From J027 sp965215855 (lineage in GTDB: Bacteria; Chloroflexota; Anaerolineae; Aggregatilineales; J027): a stretch of 64,000 nucleotides of DNA. Below, piece after piece: positions 7,812 through 17,244 of the stretch. The stretch is taken from contig CBDCER010000003.1 in NCBI GenBank assembly GCA_965215855.1, positions 2,604,001 to 2,668,000 on the forward strand. The letters run 5' to 3'. Under the pieces are notes generated by a model that did no database searches, had not been told where the DNA came from, and was given only the letters and a program-made list of their open reading frames with translations. The position numbers and the translations under genes were made by a program. How positions within the stretch are numbered: the stretch's first letter is position 1; the number at the start of each line of letters is the position of its first letter.

Positions 7812-8816
7812 TCAGAATAGTATCCGCGCCAGGTCGGTGATAGTAGCTGTGAAGCTGCCATCCTGTCCCTGTTTCTCGCGCCAGCGACTCCAAAAGTCGA
7901 TAATGCTGCCGCCACCACAACTGGCCCAACACGCCCAATAATTCTCCCGGTCATTGACGCCAAACGAGGGGTTCTGGTCGTCGTGAAATGGGCAATTTCC
8001 GACGTTGCGTTCATTCAGTTCCACATATCGACTCACAAAATCTCGCACGGAAATGACAGCTTTGATGCGCTCAGAGAGGTGTTTTCCGTCGATGGGGGAC
8101 ACTTCAGTTAGTTGAAGTGATGGCGGTGGTGGCTGGGTTTCAGCAAATTGCGCCAGGATATGGTCAATGAACGGGCGTGGCACACGGCGCGGCTGGCTTA
8201 ACACCACCACCTGTTCGCGGATGGTGGGCGCCAGGAGAGTGCCGTTCAATTGAATGAAGGGGTAGCGTTTGCCCGTTTTGCGATGAACACCCAGCGGCAA
8301 GCGTACCAACGAGCCAGGGCCGGTCTTGAGTTGGTCTTGTTTGGGATACAGTTCGATGCGGGTGGGCAATCCATGTTGCTTGAGCAGGGTTTTCCCAAAG
8401 CGGCGTATGTCCGTGCCGGATAAGGGTGGGGTAAAGAGCCACAGATGCCCACCCCGCCGTGAGGTTTCCAGATAGACCGGGATGTTGTCTTTATGCAGCA
8501 CTTTAGCCAATTGAAGTAGTTGCAACCAGTCATCATCGTGGTCAGCATCCAGGCATAACCAGCGGGCCACGCTGTTGGTATCCAGGGCATAGGCTCCCAG
8601 TGTGTGTTTGCTGCGAATATGGTCAATGATATGCGTGGTCGTCAATTGTTTTTTGACACAGATGTAGCGTCCGGTGGACAATTGTAAAGGATAGCAGTCT
8701 TTGCGTTGGATGAAAGTTTTGCTGAAGCGGACAACCTGCTGCTCCCAATAATCCGGGTTGGGCAGATATTCTTTGCGTTGTGACACATGGTTATTGTACG
8801 CTATATCTATTGGCAA
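7812..8816 (-). CDS. Primase: AEP-like domain plus CHC2 zinc finger
   Basis: 334 aa (334 codons from a TTG; a GTG at 8786 is an alternative start). The first 220 residues resemble the archaeo-eukaryotic primase domain found in TOTE conflict systems. WLCLDADHDDDW carries the metal-binding Asp pair, and ETSRRGGHLWLF, RIELYPKQ and GSLVRLPLGVHRKTG follow as expected. The last 80 residues are a DnaG-type CHC2 zinc finger: VRDFVSRYVEL, NCPFHDDQNPSF and NYWACWASCGG. It would lay primers on template DNA for an integrated plasmid. The combination of an AEP core with a bacterial DnaG finger at the C-terminus is notable. It leads a probable three-gene minus-strand operon with the ExeA-like ATPase. Confidence 0.75.
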   Translation of the reverse strand: MPIDIAYNNHVSQRKEYLPNPDYWEQQVVRFSKTFIQRKDCYPLQLSTGRYICVKKQLTTTHIIDHIRSKHTLGAYALDTNSVARWLCLDADHDDDWLQLLQLAKVLHKDNIPVYLETSRRGGHLWLFTPPLSGTDIRRFGKTLLKQHGLPTRIELYPKQDQLKTGPGSLVRLPLGVHRKTGKRYPFIQLNGTLLAPTIREQVVVLSQPRRVPRPFIDHILAQFAETQPPPPSLQLTEVSPIDGKHLSERIKAVISVRDFVSRYVELNERNVGNCPFHDDQNPSFGVNDRENYWACWASCGGGSIIDFWSRWREKQGQDGSFTATITDLARILF

Positions 8817-8852
8817 CTGCGGGACGACTGTTTTTGACAGGAGTATGATAGC

Positions 8853-10403
8853 ATGAGAACGTTGAGCATTGGATTGAGTATGATCGTGATTTTGTTGGTG
8901 GCAAGTCTGGTATTTGTTCCTGGCTATTCTTCAACATATGCACAGTCTGAGCAAACACCGACACCAACTCAAAATCCTGGAGATTCATTTAGTATTTCTG
9001 AAGAACTTGATGACTTCCCCGAAGCTGTGGCTGCTCTTGAGCGAATTGTCGAGATTAGAAATGGTGACATGGCTCTTGATTTCAGCACAATCTTTTTCAG
9101 ACTCAACGACAACACACTAGAAATGATCTACCAGGGAGACGAGCAAATCACTTTGATTGCCGCCTGGGATTCTGAAGGTGGTACCTGGGATGTATTGGTT
9201 GATGACGTCGAGATTGAAAGAACCGAGACTAGGACTGTTGAAACTGAAGTGACGTTTTTCAGACTTACAATAGGACCCAACGGAGCCAATGTTAGATTCG
9301 GCACCAGTACTAACGCTGACATTTCTTACTTCGCAGAAGCCGGCACAGTATTCGAATACACTGAAACTACTACAGAAAATGGGTATGTTTGGGCATTGTT
9401 AGATGGCGATGAAAGGGTGGCTATTGTTGACTCTCAAACAAACGGAGATAACTACAATGCTGGAAGTGTTGAGGAGGGTAGTCGCACTAATAGATCCACC
9501 GAAACAGTAACAGTAGTTTCAACTTCAGGAGGAGACAGAGTTGTTGGTGGGGGCGAAGGTGATGGTGGACAACAGACGGTGGAGGGTGAGAGTGATGGTG
9601 ATACGAGTTTGGTTGAGTTTGAACCAGGGGAAGAGGAGGTGCCAGCAGGGCCGGATGATGAGGAAATAAGTTCAACTTTTGTATGGAATATGGAACAACC
9701 GATGACAGAAATAAGGCCAGAGCTCATGGATTTACTTACAAGGTATCGTAGTGAAGAAAACACCTTCTCCGCGACTTGGATCCGTTCAACTAACATGATA
9801 GTTGTATTTAGAAATATCGATTTAACCGACCGAGTGAATGACCAATGGGGAGTTGAAGCTGTTCAATTTGTACCAACTAACGAGGCAGTTAACCTTGTGC
9901 AACAAGAAGTCATTCCATTAATGATACGTCAAGCCAGAGAAGATGACGATAATTCTGTTACATACGGAATATTGCCAGCGCCTGGGCAAGAACCGGACTA
10001 TTCAAGATCTGGCTTCACTAGCGAAATTTTCAATACAAACAATTCACGACCAATTGTCGTTGAGGTAGTCCCAACAGCACAATATGGTATTGACACTATG
10101 TGGGGTGACAGAACTCGAGAAAATGAAAGTCAAGACTTTACTTATGATTTCTATGGAATAAAATTTGCCAGATTTATTGAAGAAGGAACTGGAAATATAG
10201 TTTTGCGTATTTACATCGACGACTTTGACCAATCATCACCACAAATTTCACAATTAGTGTTCATGGGAATGCTCTTTCTTACATCTGATGAAGATGTTGA
10301 AGGTGTGCAGTTAGGCCTAATCTTTGATGATAGGCTTGGAATGCTCGCATTTGATAGATCAATAAACACAAATATAACTTCAGATTTCGACTACATTCCC
10401 TAA
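8853..10403 (+). CDS. Secreted protein with SH3-type domain
   Basis: 516 aa. A signal peptide (residues about 1-30, hydrophobic MIVILLVASLVFV, cleavage near YAQ) is followed by a Thr/Pro linker. Residues about 130-190 look like a bacterial SH3 (SH3b) domain: GPNGANVRFGTSTNADISYF then GTVFEYTETTTENGYVWALL. A Gly/Glu-rich acidic linker at about 220-275 separates it from a C-terminal domain of unknown fold. SH3b domains usually bind cell-wall components, so a surface role is likely. The start is supported by AGGAG 10 nt upstream. It is divergent from the primase. The DNA is more AT-rich than the flanks. Confidence 0.6.
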   Translation: MRTLSIGLSMIVILLVASLVFVPGYSSTYAQSEQTPTPTQNPGDSFSISEELDDFPEAVAALERIVEIRNGDMALDFSTIFFRLNDNTLEMIYQGDEQITLIAAWDSEGGTWDVLVDDVEIERTETRTVETEVTFFRLTIGPNGANVRFGTSTNADISYFAEAGTVFEYTETTTENGYVWALLDGDERVAIVDSQTNGDNYNAGSVEEGSRTNRSTETVTVVSTSGGDRVVGGGEGDGGQQTVEGESDGDTSLVEFEPGEEEVPAGPDDEEISSTFVWNMEQPMTEIRPELMDLLTRYRSEENTFSATWIRSTNMIVVFRNIDLTDRVNDQWGVEAVQFVPTNEAVNLVQQEVIPLMIRQAREDDDNSVTYGILPAPGQEPDYSRSGFTSEIFNTNNSRPIVVEVVPTAQYGIDTMWGDRTRENESQDFTYDFYGIKFARFIEEGTGNIVLRIYIDDFDQSSPQISQLVFMGMLFLTSDEDVEGVQLGLIFDDRLGMLAFDRSINTNITSDFDYIP

Positions 10404-10447
10404 TAAACGTTTTGCTGTTTCCGTTTCCGAGATGATATATTGGAGTA

Positions 10448-11479
10448 ATGAGAAACCTAACTTCTTTAAGGCCGATTGGTTGCGTTGTTGTTTTCTTAAT
10501 CTTTTATTTTTTGCTATTACTAACTCCAAAGTCAATTTCTGCCCAATGCGTAGGCGACTACTGGTGTGACTTCTGTCACGATGAGTATCTATGTAGTTCA
10601 AGTCAACTACCTTGTGTTCCCACAGAAAATGACGGAAAATGTGATCAAGACTTAGATACTTTAGAATACAGGGGTATTTGTGAACTTAAGCACATCTGTG
10701 ACGGTGCTATCTGGACTCGCTCCTGCGCCGGTCTCAACCAAACAACATGCACCAGTGACGGCGACTTCGGCTGTGGAGCCGTAGGCGCAGAAGTAGTCGC
10801 CGGCGGCTGCTCCTGGAATGGTTCTCCACCAGCTGGCTGTCCTGCAGGCTTTCAACTATGCGGCGGCTGTATTAATGCTTGCCGGGACACTAGTCAGTCT
10901 TGCACCGATCATATAAACAACGAATGTGGCTCAGGAGGTAGCTGTGATGCACCCCCTGGCGATTGTGTAGTGCAAGCTGAGTGTTTGGCGAGAGGCCCAG
11001 GCTGGACATGGGGTGGTGCTGGGGGTGGGTGGTGCATTGACCCTGGAGGACCTTGTTGTGGACCTTGCGACGCGGAAGGGTTCTATACTCAGGGGTCTGC
11101 CTTTTGTGGTACTGGCGCATGCGGCCCCTGCCAACGAGAAATGATCAAGCGCTCCAACATAACTCACCAATTCTGTGGTTCCTTCTGCGTCTCTGACCCC
11201 ACTTGCATAGTCGGCTCGTGCTCTCCGGCTTGCGGTCAGGCCAACGGCTGCAGTGGTACTTGTCCCGACACAGATGCTGGCCCACCACCACTAGTGGCCA
11301 TCACCCCTCCCAACGGGGGCACGCTAACATACTCAGGAGTCGGCAACTTTAACGTATCTTGGACTACTGCAAATAAAGCTGATATTTATGAGTATGAGCT
11401 TTACCCTGCAGGCGAAAGTTGCGCTCATCCTCAAGCTGCCTGCGGGACCTCCAGGCTGGACGTCGCCCTGAAAGCGTAG
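10448..11479 (+). pseudogene. Truncated Cys-rich secreted protein
   Basis: 343 aa, with a signal peptide ending near 'ISAQC' and about 40 cysteines in the body. It is clearly related to the N-terminal part of the 13163-15454 protein. Both share PAGFQLCGGCINACRDTSQS / PPGFQFCGDCIQDCRSTLQS, DHINNECGSGG, GACGPCQR / GACGACQR and the fibronectin-like segment ending in 'CxHPxA'. At that point (about 11440) this copy changes to an unrelated 10-residue tail and stops, while the other continues for more than 400 residues. It is thus cut off about 80 bp before radA. A shortened protein could still be exported. Confidence 0.6.
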
Positions 11480-11521
11480 CGCATCAAGGCGACGCTGCTA
11501 TCCGCTATGCTATAATCAGGC

Positions 11522-12907
11522 GTGCCAAAATCCTCCTCCAATTTCACCTGCCAGCAATGCCAATACCAATCTCCCAAATCCTATGGCCGTTGCCCAGGTT
11601 GCGGTGAATTCGGCACCATGATCGAAACACTAGCCAATACCGGTGACACTGCCCAACGCCAGCGTCACTGGTCAGGAATGCCAAAAAGCCAACCCCAACG
11701 CCTGGCCGACGTCGTGCCCCACAGCGAACCCCGCCTGCCATTGGCAATGAAGGAATTGAGTCGTGTGCTGGGGGGCGGGATTGTGCCCGGTAGCGTCATC
11801 TTATTGGGTGGCGAACCCGGTATTGGCAAGACGACCCTCCTCAGCCAGATGGCGGCCCAGATCGCCGGCGAACTTGGCAGTGTGCTGTATATCAGCGGTG
11901 AGGAAAGCGCAGCCCAGATTAAACTCCGTACTGAACGCCTGGGGCTGGCGGCGGATGATTTGTACCTGATGACCGAGACTCTTCTTGAAAACATGCTGGA
12001 TCAGGTTCAAACTCTCAATCCCGCAGTCCTGCTTGTCGATTCGATCCAGACCACCTATACCCATACGCTGGATTCCTCACCCGGCAACCCCAGCCAGATC
12101 CGCGAATGCGCCGGGCGGTTGCAGTCCTTTGCGAAAGTGACGGGCACAACCGTGTTTCTGGTGGGACATGTCACGAAATCGGGTGATGTCGCCGGACCTA
12201 AACTCCTGGAACATCTGGTCGATACCGTTCTATATCTGGAAGGCGACCCCTTTCAACTCTTTCGTTTGCTGCGGAGCGTTAAGAACCGTTTTGGAGCCAC
12301 CAATGAAGTTGGGGTCTTCGAGATGCAATCGGCGGGCATGGTGGAGGTTTCCAATCCCTCAGCTGCTTTTCTGGCCGAGCGTCCTATTCAGGCATCAGGT
12401 TCAGCTATCACGGTCACTATGGAAGGGTCACGGCCCTTGCTGGTTGAAATTCAAGCCCTCAACAATCGCGCTTTCCTTGCTAACCCGCGTCGTACCTCCA
12501 ATGGGGTGGATGCCAACCGGATGCTGCTGACCAGTGCAGTATTAACCCGGCGCTGTGAGTTGGCGCTGGTCGACCATGATGTATTCATAAATGTTGTCGG
12601 TGGCTTGAAGATTGTAGAACCGGCAGCAGATATGGGGATCGGCCTGGCCCTGGCCTCCAGTTTTTTGGATCTGGCCTTGCCAGCGGATATGGTGGTTGTC
12701 GGTGAGGTTGGTCTAAGCGGTGAACTGCGTCCGGTGAGTCAACTGTCCCACCGGCTCCGCGAAGCGGCCAAGCTGGGTTTCAAACAAGCCCTTATTCCCA
12801 AAAGCAAGCGACACGAACAGTATCCAAAATCCTTGAAAGTGACCCAGGTCAGTAGCCTCAAAAAAGCGATCCAGGTCGCCTTGCCAGAAGCCCAACGCAA
12901 ATTCTGA
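11522..12907 (+). CDS. radA: DNA repair protein RadA
   Basis: 461 aa, the usual RadA length. The N-terminal zinc finger has CQQC and CPGC spaced as in the family (CQQCQYQSPKSYGRCPGCGE). The RecA-like core carries Walker A GGEPGIGKTT at about residue 99 and Walker B VLLVDSIQT. The RadA-specific KNRFG motif is present (VKNRFGATNEVGVFEM). The C-terminal Lon-protease-like domain is complete. RadA is a branch-migration helicase that helps RecA during recombinational repair. The start is GTG. It stands just downstream of the truncated Cys-rich gene. Housekeeping gene, so a marker of resident chromosome. Confidence 0.95.
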   Translation: MPKSSSNFTCQQCQYQSPKSYGRCPGCGEFGTMIETLANTGDTAQRQRHWSGMPKSQPQRLADVVPHSEPRLPLAMKELSRVLGGGIVPGSVILLGGEPGIGKTTLLSQMAAQIAGELGSVLYISGEESAAQIKLRTERLGLAADDLYLMTETLLENMLDQVQTLNPAVLLVDSIQTTYTHTLDSSPGNPSQIRECAGRLQSFAKVTGTTVFLVGHVTKSGDVAGPKLLEHLVDTVLYLEGDPFQLFRLLRSVKNRFGATNEVGVFEMQSAGMVEVSNPSAAFLAERPIQASGSAITVTMEGSRPLLVEIQALNNRAFLANPRRTSNGVDANRMLLTSAVLTRRCELALVDHDVFINVVGGLKIVEPAADMGIGLALASSFLDLALPADMVVVGEVGLSGELRPVSQLSHRLREAAKLGFKQALIPKSKRHEQYPKSLKVTQVSSLKKAIQVALPEAQRKF

Positions 12908-12953
12908 GACTGCCGATTGTCTTTGGTGACACGGTATGTTATGGTGCGCCCAT

Positions 12954-13166
12954 ATGCCAAAAACCGCGAAGACAACCCAAAATCAGTTGGCGGATATGTT
13001 GGAGGAATTCGCGCAGAAAGTGCGGCGGAAGCAAGGGCGAGTGACGGTCTTGATCCTAGAATACAATGATCGCATTGCCCGCCAGGTATGTGAATATGGC
13101 GAGCGTCGTCAGTTGGGGTTCTACTTTGGCCTGACACTGCCGGAAAACGCCAAATCTGCGGATTAA
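12954..13166 (+). CDS. Small conserved-looking basic protein, 70 aa
   Basis: Short protein starting MPKTAKTTQNQLADML, with an amphipathic helix rich in Lys/Arg and a C-terminal strand region (TVLILEYNDRIARQVCEYGE). The ATG at 12954 is preferred over 12936 because the upstream six residues look like leader. It lies 46 nt after radA on the same strand and its end overlaps the convergent 13163 gene by 4 nt. Family not recognised. Confidence 0.45.
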   Translation: MPKTAKTTQNQLADMLEEFAQKVRRKQGRVTVLILEYNDRIARQVCEYGERRQLGFYFGLTLPENAKSAD

Positions 13167-15454
13167 TTCGTCTCCTGCCAGACGTAGCGGGGTCGGTTAA
13201 AGCGTGCCGGGCTGTTCTGGACAAAATCGGGGCGATACACAAATAACTCGACTGGACGGGTGTTGTTCTCGGCTCTGCGTTCGGCTCCATCGGAGAAATC
13301 TCGCCCCAAACTCACACCTCCCCAACCGACAAATGTGCCCGCACCTACAAACCGGTCATCACCGCCAGCAGCCTCACCCCGGCTTTGCACCGTCAACATG
13401 CCATCCGCGATAAACACACCTTCAATGTTAGCGGTGGTATCATCTACATCTGTATTCCCCATATTCGCTGTAATCGTGACGTTTCCTGACACGATGAACG
13501 CCAGAAAGCCACCCGGCTCGACCTGGATGAGTTGTTCCACACCAGTTGGGTCGCTCAGGGTCAGATCACCATCCACAAAAATCACGATTTCCTCGCCTGC
13601 CTGAACAGTCCAGGGACTTTGAATAATCATATCGCCCGCGTGGAAATAGGCACGGCCATTGACAGGTGGCTGATTGGGTTTCTGAGCATCCCCGGCGCTA
13701 CTGGCAAAGTCATCGTCGGGATTGAGGCCCATACTATACTGGCGATAGAAGTAGGCATAGTTTTCCTTGAGTGGCCCAAGCGAGCTACCCATGACAAAGG
13801 TTTGGCTGTCGCGGTCGGTCACATAGCCGGTCTGGTCACCGGTCTCGGCGGTTGTATCCACGCCGCCACCGCCAGTGATGGCAACACCTGCCGAGTGGAG
13901 CGTACCAACCGCATCGCTGGCAATCATGGCTGGTGTGCAGTCCGGTGCAGCCGCACAAAAGTCAACTGGCACCGGGGTATTCAATACCAGTCCACTTGTT
14001 TGTCCGGCATAAACGTTCGCGCCCATCACCTGCCACCACCCGCTGTGGCTCAACGCTGCGTCAATAAGGTAGAAATTCACATTATCCTGGGGGGAGGCAA
14101 TGCCACCGATTTGACACCCGCCGGGACAGCGACACACATAGGGGGTTCCACCGCCGGACAATCCTGGCGTGAGGGTCAGGATATTGTTAGCCACTGGCGG
14201 CCACCAGGGGACTGCAATTTGATAAGGCTGTGCCACGCCAGGTTTCGTTCCGTCAATCCGACCTGAGTATGAGCCGTTTTCTCCGGTAGCGCCAATAGCT
14301 GCCCCAATCCCAGCCTCGCCTGGGTCAGCCGTGGATGAGGTGCAAAGCCCACCTGAAATAACTGCATCTTGCTGGGAATCCAGGTAGAACCTGCCGCGAA
14401 TCAGGGCAAAAATGGTGAAGTTGGATGTATAGACACCCCCATAATCACTGTCGCAGGTGATGTTGATGGGCTGCACATGCAATATGTAACGGTTACCATC
14501 TGCCGGGTCGGGTGTATAGGTCACACTCCGGCTCGCCTGGTCACGGCAAATCGCATTGGGATGTGTGCAACCCAGACTTCCAGCCTGGGGATACAACTGA
14601 ACATGGTACAGATTGGCTTTACTGGCTGCTGACCAGGAGACAGTAATCGTACCGGTGGGACTGAGCGTGACCCGTCCGCCATCCGAGGGAGAGAGAACCG
14701 TTGCGCCAGGGGGGCCGTTGTCGGTATCTGGGCAAAACCCGCCACAAGGATTGGGTTGGCCGCAATAGGGTGGGGAACATGCGCCGCAATCAGGTTCAAA
14801 AATACAGATATTGCCACATGAGCAAAGTGGATTGGTAGCTTGAATTTCTGGCGTACAGGCATCACTCAAGTCTCTTCGCCAGTAAGATCGCTGGCAAGCG
14901 CCACATGCTCCACCACATTCAGTCGCGGGTTCCTGGCTGGTGATGGTTTCACAAAAAGCTGGCCCGCCTGAGCCACACTCGTTATTGATGTGATCCTGGC
15001 AGGATTGCAGCGTTGACCGGCAATCCTGGATACAGTCGCCGCAGAACTGAAAGCCAGGCGGACAGACGCCACAATCTATTGGGCAATTGTCACTGTTTTC
15101 ACCTGGGTCACAGTTGCCATCGCCGCAACTCGGCCCACCAGCAAAACATTGCCCCGAAAAGAACTGGCACCCTTGCGTGTCAGGAATAACCTGGCAGTCG
15201 GGGAATGGCCCACAACCGATGTCCGTTTGCCCCAGACAATTTTCTTGCCGGATTTCGTAGCTACAGCCAGGTTGGTTATTCCGGCATGGAAAATCATCCC
15301 CCTGGGCAACACCGTTACAGTAGCAAAGCGAAGGGCAATTGAAATGGCACTGATAGCCACCACTACATTGGGCTGCTATCGGGCGAGGGTCACCAAATAG
15401 AAACAGCAGAATTGCCAATCCCATCCACACACAAATCGTGACATATCGCACCAT
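13163..15454 (-). CDS. Large Cys-rich secreted protein with Fn3-like domain
   Basis: About 763 aa from the ATG at 15454 (MVRYVTICVWMGLAILL, a signal peptide ending near AAQC). Residues about 30-250 are crowded with Cys and Gly (GGACGACQR, CGQPNPCGGFCPDTD). A fibronectin-III-like domain follows (GTITVSWSAASKANLYHVQL). The last 400 residues include repeated polar strands with AGDMIIQSPWTVQAGEEIVIF and VEPGGFLAFIVSGNVTITANM, typical of a surface beta-helix, and a short C-terminal tail ending WQETN. Probably cell-surface. Its N-terminal part is paralogous to the truncated protein at 10448-11479. Exact function unknown. Confidence 0.6.
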   Translation of the reverse strand: MVRYVTICVWMGLAILLFLFGDPRPIAAQCSGGYQCHFNCPSLCYCNGVAQGDDFPCRNNQPGCSYEIRQENCLGQTDIGCGPFPDCQVIPDTQGCQFFSGQCFAGGPSCGDGNCDPGENSDNCPIDCGVCPPGFQFCGDCIQDCRSTLQSCQDHINNECGSGGPAFCETITSQEPATECGGACGACQRSYWRRDLSDACTPEIQATNPLCSCGNICIFEPDCGACSPPYCGQPNPCGGFCPDTDNGPPGATVLSPSDGGRVTLSPTGTITVSWSAASKANLYHVQLYPQAGSLGCTHPNAICRDQASRSVTYTPDPADGNRYILHVQPINITCDSDYGGVYTSNFTIFALIRGRFYLDSQQDAVISGGLCTSSTADPGEAGIGAAIGATGENGSYSGRIDGTKPGVAQPYQIAVPWWPPVANNILTLTPGLSGGGTPYVCRCPGGCQIGGIASPQDNVNFYLIDAALSHSGWWQVMGANVYAGQTSGLVLNTPVPVDFCAAAPDCTPAMIASDAVGTLHSAGVAITGGGGVDTTAETGDQTGYVTDRDSQTFVMGSSLGPLKENYAYFYRQYSMGLNPDDDFASSAGDAQKPNQPPVNGRAYFHAGDMIIQSPWTVQAGEEIVIFVDGDLTLSDPTGVEQLIQVEPGGFLAFIVSGNVTITANMGNTDVDDTTANIEGVFIADGMLTVQSRGEAAGGDDRFVGAGTFVGWGGVSLGRDFSDGAERRAENNTRPVELFVYRPDFVQNSPARFNRPRYVWQETN

Positions 15455-15542
15455 AAATCCAGAATAGACCAACTGGCATCGTGAAAACAAGTAGTGAAAT
15501 GTTGGGATTAGCCGGGTACACAGCGATGCTATAGCAAAGCGG

Positions 15543-16436
15543 TTAGGGGTTCACTTCCACAATTTTGCGATCCTCACCCAACAGGGCATCCGCGTGAGCC
15601 ATTGCTACTTCAGTTACCCGGCCCTGGTTGGTAATCAGGGTGCGGTAGATCCGTTGGCGGGGTTGACCAACCATGCCTTCGGTGATGACCGTCAGACCAT
15701 CCGCAATGCGAAACGACACCAACTCGGATTGGTGGCCGCTGGAGCCATCGAAGACACGTATTAAGTAGAAGTTCTCCATTGGCTGATCTATTCCCAGACT
15801 GAAGTCGGCAGTGATAACATCTCCCACATCTGGGTGGCTATAGCCGGGGTTGTCGGGAATAAGCTGGACAGCGAAAGTCGTTCCTGGCGGGAAGGTATCT
15901 CCGAACGCACCATCCCAGCGCACAAACTCTTCCTGGGCGGTGGGAACTGGTACAACACACTCAATAGGATAGGGCTGGCGATTTGCCATCCTTTCCGCAT
16001 TCATTTCGATTAACAGCCGGTGGCCGGTGTCAGGGTTAGTCAACTCGGCTTGCTGGGTCACCCAACCGGTCTCGAAGTCAGTCTCTTGATCTAAAGCGTT
16101 ATGCGGTCGCCAATATTCCCAGCGTCCATCTTCACGCAACCTTTTATAAGCCAGGTTGTGGGTGTCCAGAATAACATCTGGTAAGTATCGCACTTCTACA
16201 GGAGTGAACCCGTCGATAATAGCTTTTACAGGGTTTTCTTCGCCCGCTTCACCTTCTTCAGCGACTGCTGTTGATTGATATTCGGGGGTAGGTGTTGGCT
16301 GAAACGATATGTCCTGTGCCGCTGCCGGGGAGATGTTTTGGGTGAACCACCGGCCCAATCCCACCATGCCAAGACCAAAGCCACTCAGCTTCAAGAAGTC
16401 TCGGCGGCTGATAGGTTGATTCTCTGATGTTTGCAT
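15543..16436 (-). CDS. Tat-exported protein of unknown function
   Basis: About 297 aa. The ATG at 16436 is chosen because AGGAG lies 4 nt upstream; an open frame to 16502 would add 22 residues. The N-terminus has a twin-arginine motif ISRRDFLKLSGFG followed by a hydrophobic segment and AAAQ cleavage site, so it is exported folded by the Tat system. The mature part shows strand-rich segments (GTTFAVQLIPDNPG, FDGSSGHQSELVSF) without a recognised catalytic motif. It lies upstream of, and on the same strand as, the large Cys-rich surface protein, 88 nt apart, possibly as one operon. Confidence 0.55.
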   Translation of the reverse strand: MQTSENQPISRRDFLKLSGFGLGMVGLGRWFTQNISPAAAQDISFQPTPTPEYQSTAVAEEGEAGEENPVKAIIDGFTPVEVRYLPDVILDTHNLAYKRLREDGRWEYWRPHNALDQETDFETGWVTQQAELTNPDTGHRLLIEMNAERMANRQPYPIECVVPVPTAQEEFVRWDGAFGDTFPPGTTFAVQLIPDNPGYSHPDVGDVITADFSLGIDQPMENFYLIRVFDGSSGHQSELVSFRIADGLTVITEGMVGQPRQRIYRTLITNQGRVTEVAMAHADALLGEDRKIVEVNP

Positions 16437-16663
16437 ATGCTCCTGATATCTGGGGTTCCAGTACGACAATGCATCCGATAAGTACCGGATTGGCAAGCGC
16501 ATCGTATCCCAGACTTACCGATTTCTCAATACATCATGGATGTGTATGGGATTTTCGCTTTCAAGAAAACACATTCCCACTGGTGAAGCCGGAAACAAGA
16601 CAGGTTCAAATTACGACAGGGGAGGGCATTGATAATTTTGCATGCCCTCCCCATATGAACGAC

Positions 16664-16930
16664 TTACTTCCGCTTGCCGTGAATAATCTGATGTATACGA
16701 GCATTTGACAGCCCAAACATGGTTGCTAGTGTGGGAATACTATCGCCTTGTTGGTAACGAAAGCGAATTTCCTGATTGCGGGATTTCTTGATTGGGGTAT
16801 GGTTCGTTACTGGAATAGTAGGGTGTGGTTTATCTAAATACAAAAGCCACAAGATAACTTTTGCGGCTCTTTCCAGGCTGTATACGGATGTGCCCCCAAG
16901 GAGTCTCGACCATACACCATTCCCCTCCAC
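16664..16930 (-). CDS. Small HTH protein next to the left attachment repeat
   Basis: 88 codons. The C-terminal 40 residues form a helix-turn-helix: NQEIRFRYQQGDSIPTLATM then FGLSNARIHQIIHGKRK, like the region-4 fold of sigma factors or small resolvase-tail HTHs. The first 15 residues are encoded across the 13-bp repeat at 16891-16903, so the present N-terminus may not be original. It is homologous to the HTH at 16947-17174, which runs the opposite way. Without a clear ribosome binding site the true start could be further in. Confidence 0.45.
   Translation of the reverse strand: MEGNGVWSRLLGGTSVYSLERAAKVILWLLYLDKPHPTIPVTNHTPIKKSRNQEIRFRYQQGDSIPTLATMFGLSNARIHQIIHGKRK
16891..16903 (+). repeat. 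Candidate attL core (13 bp, copy of the tRNA-Glu 3' end)
   Basis: TGCCCCCAAGGAG, identical to 40401-40413. The four bases TCGA also match two positions further on (16906-16909 against 40416-40419). In tRNA terms this is the discriminator base, the 3' strand of the acceptor stem and the 3' strand of the T-stem. The bases to the left do not match, which fits a crossover at the edge of the tRNA. Confidence 0.55.
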
Positions 16931-16946
16931 TTTATCGAAGATCGAG

Positions 16947-17174
16947 TTGCTCCTCCGCTTGCTGGATGATTACGAATTAGGCTTGCTCTACCACAGAAAA
17001 CGCCTGTACCGAGAATGCGAAGTCATCAATTACCATCCCCAACGCCGTAAATCCCAGCGCAATGCAGAAATCCTGGCGCAATATCGCAACGGTGTGTCGC
17101 TGAACACATTGGCCGCCAGATATGGCGTGTCGCCGCAACGTATCCATCAGGTTGTGCGTGGGGTCGCAGATTAA
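16947..17174 (+). CDS. Small HTH protein, paralogue of the 16664 gene
   Basis: About 75 aa from a TTG at 16947 (start uncertain; the frame is open further upstream but crosses the 13-bp repeat). The C-terminal HTH reads RKSQRNAEILAQYRNGVSLN then TLAARYGVSPQRIHQVVRG, which aligns with the 16664-16930 protein over about 40 residues. Such HTHs resemble sigma region 4 or excisionase-like accessory proteins. As the first gene inside the putative element, it could be a DNA-binding accessory; this is inference. Confidence 0.4.
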   Translation: MLLRLLDDYELGLLYHRKRLYRECEVINYHPQRRKSQRNAEILAQYRNGVSLNTLAARYGVSPQRIHQVVRGVAD

Positions 17175-17244
17175 CGCAGGTGCAGCGCCGTGATAGCCGG
17201 TATTCGCTGGGGTAGCACTTTCAATGGGAGCCGATGTCATTGTC

